Shown here piece by piece: positions 34,497-43,732 of a stretch of 47,739 nt of DNA. The stretch is from Candidatus Avelusimicrobium vaccinum. GTDB taxonomy: Bacteria > Elusimicrobiota > Elusimicrobia > Elusimicrobiales > Elusimicrobiaceae. A program made the translations under genes and the position numbers. How positions within the stretch are numbered: the stretch's first letter is position 1; each line of letters begins with the position of its first letter. The stretch lies in NCBI GenBank assembly GCA_902794895.1, contig CADBIY010000009.1, positions 1-47,739 on the forward strand, in the 5' to 3' direction. Under the pieces are notes generated by a model, which saw only the letters and a program-made list of their open reading frames with translations, made no database searches and had not been told where the DNA came from.

Positions 34497-35642
34497 TTAA
34501 CGGTCTATCCGGGTAACTTGCCCGGTAGTCACATTTAGATCATAGACGAGCATTTTTCGGTAAGTAAAGAGAGAGTTATCGTTTGTAATTATTACACGTA
34601 AAATATCATTTTCCTGAAGATCGAAAAATTTTTCTAAATGAGCAGGGTCCGTCATTGGATTGGTGTAAATCGTTTCTTTTAAAAATCCGTCCCGTAATAA
34701 TTGGACACTGAATAAATGTTGTTTAAAATCCAGATTTGTAATGGGGAATCCGGCAGCATATAAAGTAATGCTGGGGACAATTTCTCCATGCGTTAGATAA
34801 GTTTGCGCTACGGAGATTACGTGTTCAATCGGCGTGGCTTGGTGAAGGGCCGGTAACGGATGATCGTCTATTTTTTCGCGTAACAAAGAGACCCATTCAC
34901 TCGTTTCTAATGCTTGTTTTTGGTAGAAACCTACATATAATGCGGTTACTTTTCCGTTCGCCATAATCGGGGATCCGCACATGCCAGTTAATTCTTCTTT
35001 GGCGGTATTGCGTAAAAGCAAGCGTCGCGGCCCGGTAAAAAGGACCTCTTCGTTGAGAAGCACAAGCGGAGCATTGCGGGCAAAACCGGCCACGGAAACG
35101 GTTTCCAACAAGGAAGGGTTTTGGAGAGCGGGTTCTAAAGGTTGTAAAAAGGAGATTGCTTCTTTGGGAATTTCAAAAACAGCCACATCGGTTCCGTTTT
35201 TATTACTGCTCAACCAGGATTTAATGGGCAGCCTTGTAAATTTTTTTTCTTCGGTTTGAAAAAACATATAGGGCATTTGGCTGATATTTTTCATCACATG
35301 GCCGGCCGTTACGCCCAAAATATGATCGTCTATTTTTAAGGCGAATGCAGAAGCGGTTTTATCGGTAGATTCTTTGCCGATCTGAACACGGAAAGTGATC
35401 GGTTTGGGAAGTGCCGGAATAGAGGATGTTTTGGGAAGGGGAGGTGTTTTGATGGGTTGAAATAAGGTTTTTAAACGCTGATAAAAGATCACATTGGTTT
35501 GCCGTGCTGTAACAGCGGCGGGGGAGATAATTTTTTTGGATAAGGCTCGTTGCAGTGCCGGCAGAGGCACTTTTTGTGCATACAGCGGCAGTAGGCATAC
35601 AATCTGTAATATCAAGATGAAAACGAAAGCAAAAAGTTTCAT
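34497..35642 (-). CDS. Secreted chymotrypsin-fold protein with a Cys at the nucleophile position
   Basis: A 381-residue protein with signal peptide (MKLFAFVFILILQIVCLLPLYA) and a trypsin/S1C-like core: His in LGVTAGHVM (H115), Asp in GTDVAVFEI (D152) and a nucleophile loop TGMCGSPIMANGKVTALYVG (C222). Where serine proteases have GDSGSP or GNSGGP, this has GMCGSP, as in viral 3C-like cysteine proteases. The C-terminal 130 residues are not recognised. A TACACT ends six bases before the ATG and no Shine-Dalgarno is present. Function unknown; active protease or lost activity are both possible. Confidence 0.72.
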   Translation of the reverse strand: MKLFAFVFILILQIVCLLPLYAQKVPLPALQRALSKKIISPAAVTARQTNVIFYQRLKTLFQPIKTPPLPKTSSIPALPKPITFRVQIGKESTDKTASAFALKIDDHILGVTAGHVMKNISQMPYMFFQTEEKKFTRLPIKSWLSSNKNGTDVAVFEIPKEAISFLQPLEPALQNPSLLETVSVAGFARNAPLVLLNEEVLFTGPRRLLLRNTAKEELTGMCGSPIMANGKVTALYVGFYQKQALETSEWVSLLREKIDDHPLPALHQATPIEHVISVAQTYLTHGEIVPSITLYAAGFPITNLDFKQHLFSVQLLRDGFLKETIYTNPMTDPAHLEKFFDLQENDILRVIITNDNSLFTYRKMLVYDLNVTTGQVTRIDR

Positions 35643-35681
35643 ATAGTTAGTGTAGCGTTTTTAAACGGTTAGCAACAGCGT

Positions 35682-35711
35682 CTAAAGGCCCAGTTGTACT
35701 TAGGCCTTTAG
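35682..35711 (-). terminator. Hairpin downstream of glyA
   Basis: CTAAAGGCC (35682-35690) pairs with GGCCTTTAG (35703-35711), 12-nt loop, in the glyA 3' region. No T-run follows on the minus strand, so a Rho-independent terminator is unproven. Confidence 0.4.
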
Positions 35712-35725
35712 GGTAGAGTTGTTTG

Positions 35726-36973
35726 TTAATTTAATTCCGGATATAGCGGAAATTGTGCTAAAAACTGTTTTACTTGGATTGAAATGTTGGCTAAATAGAT
35801 GTCATCTTCGTGATGCGAGAGAGCCTCATCAATAAATGCGGCTACTTGTGCCATGTCTTTTTCCTTCATTCCGCGGGCAGTAATGGCCGGGGTCCCAATG
35901 CGAAGCCCGCTGGTTATAAAGGGTTTTTCCGGGTCAAACGGAATGGTATTTTTGTTGGCCGTAATACCGGCTTTATCTAAGGCGGATTCGGCTATTTTCC
36001 CGGTCATCTTTTTGGAACGTAAGTCCAGACACATCACATGGCTGTCCGTTCCGCCGGCTACTAATCGGTATCCGCGGCTGATCAGTTGTTTGGCAAGTTC
36101 GGCTGCATTTAATTTAATTTGGTGTTGGTAAATTTTAAATTCCGGTTTTAATGCTTCCCCAAAACAAACGGCTTTTCCGGCAATCACATGCATGAGTGGC
36201 CCGCCTTGCACTCCGGGGAATACAGCCGAGTTAATGGTTTTGGCTAAATTTTCTTTGCATAAAATCAGTCCGCCGCGCGGCCCGCGCAATGTTTTATGGG
36301 TGGTTGTTGTAACAACATCTGCATAGGGAACCGGAGACGGATATTCTCCCGCCGCCACAAGCCCGGCATAATGGGCAATATCACAAGCCAAATAAGCACC
36401 GCATGAATCGGCGATTTCGCGCAATTTCTTCCAATCAAAAATGCGGGAATAGTTAGAGGCCCCGGCCATAATGAGTTTGGGTTTGTGTTCTTTTGCCAAT
36501 TTGGCGGCTTCTTCGTAATCAATTTGTTCGGTATCCGGGCGTACGTTCATGGCAATAATATGATACAGTTTTCCGGAGAAATTAAGCGGATGGCCATGGG
36601 TTAAATGTCCCCCATGGGAAAGATTTAACCCCAACACCGTATCCCCGGGTTGTAAAAGGGCAAAGTAAACGGCCATATTGGCTTGGGCGCCGGAGTGGGG
36701 TTGCACGTTAGCATGTTCGGCCCCGAATAATTTTTTGGCACGTTCAATCGCCAGCGTTTCTACTTGGTCTACAAATTCGCAACCGCCATAATAACGTTTG
36801 GCAGGATAACCTTCGGCATATTTATTGGTTAAGATAGATCCTTGTGCTTGCATGACCGCAAGTGAAGTAAAATTTTCGGAAGCGATTAATTCCAGTTTTT
36901 CACGCTGACGCGCAAGTTCGTGTTGTACAGCGTTAAAAATTTCGGGATCGGTTTGTTGTAAGTTTGGGTACAT
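35726..36973 (-). CDS. glyA: Serine hydroxymethyltransferase
   Basis: PLP enzyme interconverting serine and glycine while charging tetrahydrofolate with a C1 unit. 415 residues from MYPNLQQTD; this start has AAAGGAG before it, while 27 in-frame residues further upstream look non-coding. Landmarks: [47 protein letters not shown] (Schiff-base lysine in THK) and [15 protein letters not shown]. Confidence 0.97.
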   Translation of the reverse strand: MYPNLQQTDPEIFNAVQHELARQREKLELIASENFTSLAVMQAQGSILTNKYAEGYPAKRYYGGCEFVDQVETLAIERAKKLFGAEHANVQPHSGAQANMAVYFALLQPGDTVLGLNLSHGGHLTHGHPLNFSGKLYHIIAMNVRPDTEQIDYEEAAKLAKEHKPKLIMAGASNYSRIFDWKKLREIADSCGAYLACDIAHYAGLVAAGEYPSPVPYADVVTTTTHKTLRGPRGGLILCKENLAKTINSAVFPGVQGGPLMHVIAGKAVCFGEALKPEFKIYQHQIKLNAAELAKQLISRGYRLVAGGTDSHVMCLDLRSKKMTGKIAESALDKAGITANKNTIPFDPEKPFITSGLRIGTPAITARGMKEKDMAQVAAFIDEALSHHEDDIYLANISIQVKQFLAQFPLYPELN

Positions 36974-37111
36974 GGGTTGCTCCTTTAAAGGGGGAAGGAA
37001 AAAGCCCCCCGGAATGATAAAAAATTTTAAATAATTTACTATACAATTTTGCAAGTTATTTAATATAATTTACTAAATAGAAGTTAATTCCAGCAAGAGG
37101 TGTGAAAAGAA

Positions 37112-38179
37112 ATGGCAAAATTGACCAAAAAAGACTTCCTCAAAAATACTATCAAGCACATTGATATGAAGAAATACAATGTGGTCCCCATGGTAGAAGC
37201 GTTTGAGGGTATGGCTTATGCTTCCCGCGAAGTGGCCCGCGCGAGTAAAATCTACAACATGATGCTCGCTGATAAAAAATGCTCCGTAATTTTGTGTATT
37301 GCAGGGTCGCTCGTATCCGCCGGGATGAAAAAAGTAGTGGTGGATATGATTCAAAATCACATGGTGGATGCTATTGTCTCTAACGGTGCTAACATTGTAG
37401 ACCAAGACTTTTTTGAAGCCCTCGGTTATAAACACTACATTGGAACCCCCTATAATCAGGACGATAACCTCCTGCGCGATTTACATATTGACCGCATTTA
37501 CGATACTTACATTGATGAAGACCAATTGAAAGAATGTGATGAAACTATTCATAAGATTTGCAATTACCTGGAACCCCGCCCCTATTCTTCGCGCGAATTT
37601 ATTTGGGAAATGGGAAAATGGTTAGAGAAAAAAGGGAAAGGTAAAGATTCTATTGTTTACAATGCTTACAAATATGGTGTTCCGGTATTTGTGCCGGCAT
37701 TTAGTGACTGCTCGGCCGGCTTCGGTTTTGTGGCGCATCAAACCGAACATCCGGGTGCGCATGTTTCTATTGATAGCGCCAAGGATTTCTTGGAACTGAC
37801 AAAAATTAAAATTAAAGCCAAAGAAACCGGACTTATGATGTGGTCCGGCGGCGTACCGAAAAACTTTGCGCAAGACACGGTGGTGGCGGCTGAGATTTTA
37901 GGGGCCGAAATCCCCATGCACAAATATGCGGTACAAATTACCGTTGCGGACGTGCGCGACGGGGCTTTATCCGGCTCTACCTTAAAAGAAGCCTCTTCTT
38001 GGGGAAAAGTATCCACAGCATTGGAACAAATGGTCTATGGGGAATGTACCACATTGATCCCATTAATTATTGGATATGGCTACCATAAAGGTGCGTGGAA
38101 AAAGCGTAAAGCGACGAATTACGTCAAATTCTTGCAGGATGAAGACGCCAAACTCGCGAAAGCCAAAAAAGCAAAATAA
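37112..38179 (+). CDS. Deoxyhypusine synthase-like enzyme (possible homospermidine synthase)
   Basis: A 355-residue member of the deoxyhypusine synthase family, which moves an aminobutyl group from spermidine to an acceptor. Recognised blocks: LCIAGSLVSAGMKKVVVDMI, DAIVSNGANIVDQDFF, VPVFVPAFSDCSAGFG and LSGSTLKEASSWGKVS with the catalytic lysine K299 (equivalent of human K329). Bacteria lack eIF5A, so the acceptor is probably a free amine such as putrescine, giving homospermidine. This fits the arginine to putrescine pair at 14381-15842. AAGAGG precedes the ATG; the stop shares a base with the next gene. Confidence 0.85.
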   Translation: MAKLTKKDFLKNTIKHIDMKKYNVVPMVEAFEGMAYASREVARASKIYNMMLADKKCSVILCIAGSLVSAGMKKVVVDMIQNHMVDAIVSNGANIVDQDFFEALGYKHYIGTPYNQDDNLLRDLHIDRIYDTYIDEDQLKECDETIHKICNYLEPRPYSSREFIWEMGKWLEKKGKGKDSIVYNAYKYGVPVFVPAFSDCSAGFGFVAHQTEHPGAHVSIDSAKDFLELTKIKIKAKETGLMMWSGGVPKNFAQDTVVAAEILGAEIPMHKYAVQITVADVRDGALSGSTLKEASSWGKVSTALEQMVYGECTTLIPLIIGYGYHKGAWKKRKATNYVKFLQDEDAKLAKAKKAK

Positions 38180-39036
38180 TGCGTTTTAAAACCGCAATTC
38201 TTAGTTTGCTGATACTGATCTGCCCGTGTGCATTTTGCTACGGGCAGCTCAGTTTTTCGGGTGTAAACGGAGAACGCGGTTATTCGGCCATGCGCGGTGT
38301 CTTTAAATGGGATTTGGATAATGGCTTTGTGCTTGCTCCCTCTTATGAATATTACCGCATGTCTGATGAAAAGGGAGTGGAAGAAACTGGTACTACCCAT
38401 CGGTATGGTTTAAGAGGTTCTTACGAATGGACCGATAGTTGGATAGTGTTGGCTGGAGTGGCTTGGCAACCCCGTGCGGTAGGATATAATTCAGTGAGGT
38501 ATTATGCCGGGTTGTCATGGATGCCTTTTTATAGGTGGGCATGCCTAAAAGATCCGCAACTAAGTGTACGGGTCGGTCAAGGCCGTTCTAAAACGTATGT
38601 GAATACGTCCGGAGAACGGTTAAAACACATTTTTAAAGAAACGGAAACAAAGTTGCAAACAGAGGCAACCGTTGATGTAGGCCCTTGGAATATCAAAGGG
38701 TCCTGGCAGAAAGTGCTACAATATAGTAGTCCCCCGCAACCGAATATCAGTTTTAGTTGGGCAGATATTCCGTTTATGACGGCGGTTGTTCAAGGCTTTT
38801 TACGGGAAGCCGCCGCTTTACGCGTGAGTTATAAAACTCAATTTATTACGCCGTATGCCTCTCTGGTGCGGTATCAGTACGCTCAGGCATCCAGTCCGGC
38901 CGCGGCAGTAAACGCGGGGCTTCATATCCATTGGGGAGAAACGACACTTTCCGGCGGGGTAGAAGTGTTTGAGCCCCGGCGGGAAATGAACCGAAAAACC
39001 TTTTTTTCCATGTCGGTAGAAATCGAATTTGATTAG
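38179..39036 (+). CDS. Probable outer-membrane beta-barrel protein
   Basis: A 285-residue protein with a signal peptide (to about residue 22, CFCYGQ-like end) and a body of amphipathic strands rich in Tyr, Trp and Ser (FVLAPSYEYYRM, RYYAGLSWMPFYRWAC, PYASLVRYQYAQA), ending in EIEFD rather than a terminal aromatic. The C-terminus makes the barrel call less certain. It starts on the last base of the deoxyhypusine synthase-like stop codon, so it is coupled to that gene; no functional link is known. Confidence 0.6.
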   Translation: MRFKTAILSLLILICPCAFCYGQLSFSGVNGERGYSAMRGVFKWDLDNGFVLAPSYEYYRMSDEKGVEETGTTHRYGLRGSYEWTDSWIVLAGVAWQPRAVGYNSVRYYAGLSWMPFYRWACLKDPQLSVRVGQGRSKTYVNTSGERLKHIFKETETKLQTEATVDVGPWNIKGSWQKVLQYSSPPQPNISFSWADIPFMTAVVQGFLREAAALRVSYKTQFITPYASLVRYQYAQASSPAAAVNAGLHIHWGETTLSGGVEVFEPRREMNRKTFFSMSVEIEFD

Positions 39037-39045
39037 GAGAGACAA

Positions 39046-39486
39046 ATGTCCACTTTTGATTTTCATTGTCAAATTGATGAAGATATGTTCTCGGTAACGG
39101 TGTTTTTAACACGCGTATTGGTGACAATAACGCTGTTTTATGTAGCCGCAGGATGTTTACTTTATTATCGGGATTTTCTTTATAATGCCGCCGCTTTAGG
39201 TTTTCCGTTACCGGTTCCGGTCGGTTTGGGGCTTGCCATCGGGTTACTGTTTTTAGGGCTATTGCTGGTTTTAGGTTGGTTTACCCGGTGGGTTGCCGGA
39301 TTGAGCATCTTGTTTACGGCTGCTTTGGGATTCCTGTTTTTTGCAGGGAATTTTAATAAAATTTATGTAGCACTGATCATTTTGCTGATTGCCGCTTTAT
39401 TGCCGGCCGCTTTGTTAGGGCCCGGAAAAATCAGTTTAGATTATAACCATGCGTTACGGCGTGCGAAAAAAACATTTCGGGGATAA
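39046..39486 (+). CDS. DoxX-like membrane protein
   Basis: A 146-residue inner-membrane protein with about four transmembrane helices (starting near residues 16, 56, 82 and 107) and the DoxX-type ending LLGPGKISLDYNHALR. DoxX proteins are involved in redox or thiosulfate/quinone chemistry in some lineages, but most are uncharacterised. AGGAGA precedes the ATG. It lies between the barrel gene and dnaX with 3-9 bp gaps. Confidence 0.7.
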   Translation: MSTFDFHCQIDEDMFSVTVFLTRVLVTITLFYVAAGCLLYYRDFLYNAAALGFPLPVPVGLGLAIGLLFLGLLLVLGWFTRWVAGLSILFTAALGFLFFAGNFNKIYVALIILLIAALLPAALLGPGKISLDYNHALRRAKKTFRG

Positions 39487-39489
39487 TTT

Positions 39490-41307
39490 ATGCAAGCAAA
39501 AGAAACTTATGTTAGTTTAGCCAATAAATACCGTCCGCAAACTTTTGAAGATATGGTAGGGCAAGAAAGTATTTCTAAAACGTTGCAAAATGCGTTGAAG
39601 TCCGGTCGTATTGCCCATGCTTATTTGTTTTATGGTCCGCGCGGATGCGGCAAAACAACAACGGCCCGTATTTTAGCGAAAGCACTTAACTGTACAGGAA
39701 ATGGGGCCACTAAACCGACCGCATCCCCCTGTGGGAAATGCCCTCAATGTGTAGAAATTGCCCAAAGTGCTGATTTGGACGTGTTGGAATTAGATGCTGC
39801 CAGCAATACGCAAGTTGAAAAAGTACGCGAAGCCATTATCGATACGGTTGCCTTGGCATCCACACGCGATCGTTTTAAAGTTTTTATTTTGGATGAAGTG
39901 CATATGCTTTCCTCAAGTTCTTTTAACGCCTTGCTTAAAACCATTGAAGAACCGCCAGCCCACGTGGTATTTATTTTGGCTACGACGGAAAAACATAAAG
40001 TTCCGGCTACGATTGTCAGCCGTTGCCAAACGTTTCGTTTCCGTCCGTTGACGGTGGATGAAATCACAGACCACTTAGTGGATTTATCCGGGGCCGAAAA
40101 TATCGATTTAACCCCGGCCGCTGCTAAAATTATTGCCAAAAATGCAGGCGGTGCAATGCGGGATGCCCTTACCTTGCTGGACCGTGCGATTGCCTATTCC
40201 GGCAACCGGATTGACGAAAAACTGGTAGGTGAAATGTTGGGGCTTACCCCGAATGATTTAATTAAGCAAACCGTAGAAGCCTTGATTCAAAAAGATCGTA
40301 CTTCTCTGCATCAAGTATTTGAAATCTTAGGGGCGGAAGGCTTTGATGCCAATTCCTTTTTGAAAGATTTAAAAAACACCTTAGGCGATTTATTTTATTT
40401 TGCCTTGGGGCAAGGAAGTGAGCCGTTTGCACAAGCAAAAGAGGTTTTAACAGGCGTCAGTGCCGGTTTGTTGGCGCAACTGTCCCGAAAAATAAATAAA
40501 GTAATAGAAGAAGTAAAATTTGCTGATAATGCGCTTATCAGTGCAGAAGTGGGATTATTTACCGTTATGGAGAGTTGTTTAGACGTGGATTCTTTTATAC
40601 GCCGGTTGGAGGCCTTGGAAAAAGGGGTTTCTCTGCCGGAAACCAAAGGTCCCGCTTCTCCCATGCGTTCAACTTCCCGCGTAAGTACCTCGGCAAAAAC
40701 GGAACCTAAACCGGCTGCCCGTTTTTCCTCCTTAACAACCTCACCCCGTCCGGCTGCCAAACCGGCTCCGGCGGCACAAAATACACCTGCGGATATTATT
40801 GAAGAAGTGGAACCGGAAGACAATATTTCCATGGAATCCCCATCGATTTCAACGGCGGTTTCCAACCGACAAATATGGGAAAAAATGTTAAAGCATTTTG
40901 AAAAAAGTCCGTTTGTGTATGATGTAATGACGAATTGCTCCGTGCGGTTTAATGAAACGGAATGGACGTTAGTTTTTGCGCCCGGAAAAGAGTTCTATCA
41001 AATTCCGGCACAAAATAAATTGGCAGATTTAGAGGCAGCCGCCAAAGAATTTAGCGGTAAAAATATACACATTAAATTGGGAGTAGAAACGCAAGAAAAA
41101 ACAAATGCTAAAATGGCTCCTAAAACTACTGCCCAGGCAACTACACGTCAAAAAAAATCTTCCGTAGAACCGGTTTCTACAGAGGAACCCTTTGTAAATG
41201 ATTCTTTTGAACAAGATATCAAGGCGTTTTCCTCTACAGAAAACGCGCCGGAAGAAGTGAAAGAAATTTTAGATGTTATTCCCGGAGAATTATTAACTAA
41301 TTCATGA
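39490..41307 (+). CDS. dnaX: DNA polymerase III subunits tau/gamma
   Basis: Clamp-loader ATPase. 605 residues: N-terminal AAA+ with Walker A YGPRGCGKTTTARILAKALN, a C4 zinc module (CGKCPQC and the upstream Cys), Walker B VFILDEVHMLSSSSF and sensor 1 LATTEKHKVPATIVSRCQTF; then a Pro/Ala/Thr-rich linker (about 385-455) and a C-terminal tau-like domain. An A8 run at 41150-41157 is near the 3' end, too late to produce a normal gamma. It overlaps recR by 4 bp; the ybaB gene often found between them is absent. Confidence 0.96.
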   Translation: MQAKETYVSLANKYRPQTFEDMVGQESISKTLQNALKSGRIAHAYLFYGPRGCGKTTTARILAKALNCTGNGATKPTASPCGKCPQCVEIAQSADLDVLELDAASNTQVEKVREAIIDTVALASTRDRFKVFILDEVHMLSSSSFNALLKTIEEPPAHVVFILATTEKHKVPATIVSRCQTFRFRPLTVDEITDHLVDLSGAENIDLTPAAAKIIAKNAGGAMRDALTLLDRAIAYSGNRIDEKLVGEMLGLTPNDLIKQTVEALIQKDRTSLHQVFEILGAEGFDANSFLKDLKNTLGDLFYFALGQGSEPFAQAKEVLTGVSAGLLAQLSRKINKVIEEVKFADNALISAEVGLFTVMESCLDVDSFIRRLEALEKGVSLPETKGPASPMRSTSRVSTSAKTEPKPAARFSSLTTSPRPAAKPAPAAQNTPADIIEEVEPEDNISMESPSISTAVSNRQIWEKMLKHFEKSPFVYDVMTNCSVRFNETEWTLVFAPGKEFYQIPAQNKLADLEAAAKEFSGKNIHIKLGVETQEKTNAKMAPKTTAQATTRQKKSSVEPVSTEEPFVNDSFEQDIKAFSSTENAPEEVKEILDVIPGELLTNS

Positions 41308-41897
41308 AAAGTTTAGACCGTTTGATCCGCGCGTTGAGAAGATTACCCGGCGTCGGTCCGCGCCAGGCAGAACGTTTTGCGGCTTATTTTTTGCGTGCTT
41401 CGCAGGGAGAAACGGAAGAATTTATTCATGCCTTAGTGACCGTAAAACAAGATGTAAAACTTTGTCCGGTCTGTTTTGCTTATAGCGAAGGGGGGCTGTG
41501 CCCCATCTGTTCGGATCCGGACAGAGACCATGGGCTAATTTGTGTAGTGGAAGATCCGCAAGATATTGAAGCCTTGGAAAAAACAGAGGCATATAAAGGG
41601 TTGTACCATGTGTTGCATGGGGCTATTTCTCCCTTGGAAGGCCGAAGTGCCGAGCAGGTAAAAGTGCGTGAATTGTTGGCCCGTGTGCATAATTCCGAAG
41701 ATCCGGTACGTGAAGTAATTATCGCTACGGATCCGGATAGTGAAGGCGAAACAACGGCCTTATATTTGGCCGATTTGTTGCGCGGACTGGTTGGTCAAGT
41801 AACGAGAATCGGTTATGGGGTTCCGCTGGGCGGGGACATTGACTACATGGACGAACTGACCTTGGGATATTCTTTAAAAGGGCGTACAAAACTTTAA
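41304..41897 (+). CDS. recR: Recombination protein RecR
   Basis: Works with RecF/RecO in gap repair. 197 residues, the standard length: N-terminal HhH (RRLPGVGPRQAERFAAYFL), C4 zinc finger (CPVCFAYSEGGLCPIC), Toprim domain (ICVVEDPQDIEALEKT; ATDPDSEGETTALYLA) and C-terminal Walker-like tail. Four-base overlap with dnaX and one-base overlap with comEC. Confidence 0.97.
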   Translation: MKSLDRLIRALRRLPGVGPRQAERFAAYFLRASQGETEEFIHALVTVKQDVKLCPVCFAYSEGGLCPICSDPDRDHGLICVVEDPQDIEALEKTEAYKGLYHVLHGAISPLEGRSAEQVKVRELLARVHNSEDPVREVIIATDPDSEGETTALYLADLLRGLVGQVTRIGYGVPLGGDIDYMDELTLGYSLKGRTKL

Positions 41898-43732
41898 TGC
41901 ATCCGGACGTTTATAAAAGGCCGATTTTATGGATTTTAATAGCCCTGTTAGGGGCTCTTTCTTTTTTCTACCGACCTACCCCTTCTGCGCAAGACATTTC
42001 TCACCTTATTTCGAAAAATACGGTTTCTTTAACAGGACGGGTAGAGTCTTTTTCGGTCTCCAGAAATCATACGTATAATTCGGTCGTGGAAATTCTAAGT
42101 GTTGATCACCACAAAGCGAAAGGGCGCGTTTATGCCCGTTTCAGCCAGAAACCGCCGTCGTGGAAAGATATTATTTCTTTTTCGGGGCAATTACAAACTC
42201 CGTATGGAGTTGACCTGCCGGGACAATTTAATTGGCGCCGGCATTTGGCCAACCAATCTGTCTTTTCAGAAGTAAAAAGTGATTCTTTTCAAGTCATAAA
42301 ACCGGCTTGGTTTGGGTGGCGTTGGGTGCGGCAGTTGCGCCGGAGTATATTAAATACATTTTCTGCCGCATTCCCGCCTGAATTAGCGGGAATAGCCGGA
42401 GGAATTTTATTGGGCGAGCGCGGCGATATTTCTTCCGAATTATATACCGCTTTTCAAGATAGCGGTGCCATTCATTTGTTGGTGGCTTCCGGCGGTAATG
42501 TGGGGTTTGTTACGATCATTACGCTTTGGCTGGGAAGTTTCATAGGTTTGCGCCGGCGGTTTTTATTGCTTCTCACCTTGGGCACGGCCGGATTTTATAC
42601 GTTACTGGCCGGCGCGGATGCTCCGCTGGTGCGTGCGTATTTGATGGCAGTCGGAGCCTGTTGCGGCTATTTTTTAGGGAGAAATAGCGGAATATTGCAG
42701 GGACTCCTCTTATCCTGTTTGGTTATTGTTTGTTTCCGTCCGGCTGCTGTTTTTGATACCGGTTTTCAAATGTCTTTTTTGGCCACCTTAGCCATTATTC
42801 TTTGTTTGAGTAATTACACGATATCGCCTAAATGGCCGCGGTGGATACAGTTTTTTCTACAAATCTTTTTAGCCACGTTGGCTTCACAACTGGCACTTCT
42901 TCCTATCTTTTGCAATGTGTTTTATAAAATTTCCGTTACGGGGTTGTTATCCAATATGATTTTGGTTCCGTTGGCATCCGTGTTAATGACTCTGAGTTTT
43001 GCGTATTATGTGGCCACTTTGCTAAAAATGGGAATTTTGTTTTATTTTCCATGTTTGTGGGGATTGGAATTATTTAAAGAGGGAGTAGAATTTTTTGCAG
43101 ATTTTCGTTTTTCCGCACTGCCGGTAACTGCGTGGAACGCGTGGAAGGTAGTTGCCTATTACAGTTTATTGTTTTTAATTTTTCATTTGCCGCAAAAACA
43201 ATTTATCCGTAAAATTTGGAAGGCTTGTGTATCTTTGGCTGTTGTCGCCGGCTTGTTGGGGTGGTACTTCCAAATCCAAAACCGCGGGTGGTTGATTAGC
43301 GAGTGGAATCACCGTGCTGTAATCGTACGCGCAGAACGCAAAACATTTATTTTTAATGATGGTATTTCTGCAGAAAAACTGCAACGGGCGCTTGTTTCTT
43401 TGGGACTTAAACAACCGGAATCTATTTTATCCTTAGGACCGCTTAAAGAATCCCAAGTGGGGGAAAAAGCACCCTTTATAGATATATGGCCCGGCGAAAG
43501 GGTATGTTGGAAAAATACGTGCCTGGAGGCGCAATGGAGTTTGCATCAGACCCGTGACGGAAAAATCTGGCAGGATGTCGGGTATAGCGGACATAAAAAA
43601 GAAGAAATTTCCTACTGTATAAAGATTCGGAAAAAATCGCTTTGTGTCGGTTCACAAGCCCGGTTTGTTTATTTAAACGGACAACGGGTTATCCAAGGGA
43701 AAAATAATCAAACAGTTTCTTTCCGGTGGTAA
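41897..43732 (+). CDS. comEC: ComEC/Rec2-family DNA-uptake channel protein
   Basis: Inner-membrane channel for transformation. 611 residues: short N-terminal TM pair and an OB-like DUF4131 region (VSLTGRVESFSV...), then the Competence domain with many helices and signatures GGILLGERGDIS, HLLVASGGNVGFV and FQMSFLATLAIILCL. The C-terminal ~170 residues sit where a metallo-beta-lactamase-like nuclease domain usually is, but no HxHxDH metal motif is present, so that domain looks degenerate or replaced. The stop abuts the stop of the convergent nagZ gene with zero bases between. Confidence 0.9.
   Translation: MHPDVYKRPILWILIALLGALSFFYRPTPSAQDISHLISKNTVSLTGRVESFSVSRNHTYNSVVEILSVDHHKAKGRVYARFSQKPPSWKDIISFSGQLQTPYGVDLPGQFNWRRHLANQSVFSEVKSDSFQVIKPAWFGWRWVRQLRRSILNTFSAAFPPELAGIAGGILLGERGDISSELYTAFQDSGAIHLLVASGGNVGFVTIITLWLGSFIGLRRRFLLLLTLGTAGFYTLLAGADAPLVRAYLMAVGACCGYFLGRNSGILQGLLLSCLVIVCFRPAAVFDTGFQMSFLATLAIILCLSNYTISPKWPRWIQFFLQIFLATLASQLALLPIFCNVFYKISVTGLLSNMILVPLASVLMTLSFAYYVATLLKMGILFYFPCLWGLELFKEGVEFFADFRFSALPVTAWNAWKVVAYYSLLFLIFHLPQKQFIRKIWKACVSLAVVAGLLGWYFQIQNRGWLISEWNHRAVIVRAERKTFIFNDGISAEKLQRALVSLGLKQPESILSLGPLKESQVGEKAPFIDIWPGERVCWKNTCLEAQWSLHQTRDGKIWQDVGYSGHKKEEISYCIKIRKKSLCVGSQARFVYLNGQRVIQGKNNQTVSFRW

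Noticed and set aside
35726-37054. Long form of glyA (442 residues)
   Set aside because: The added residues precede a clear AAAGGAG-ATG start and do not resemble the enzyme's N-terminus.
41150-41157. A8 run in dnaX as a tau/gamma frameshift or slippage site
   Set aside because: It is at codons 554-556 of 605, far past the point where gamma ends in known cases, so slippage would only change a short tail.
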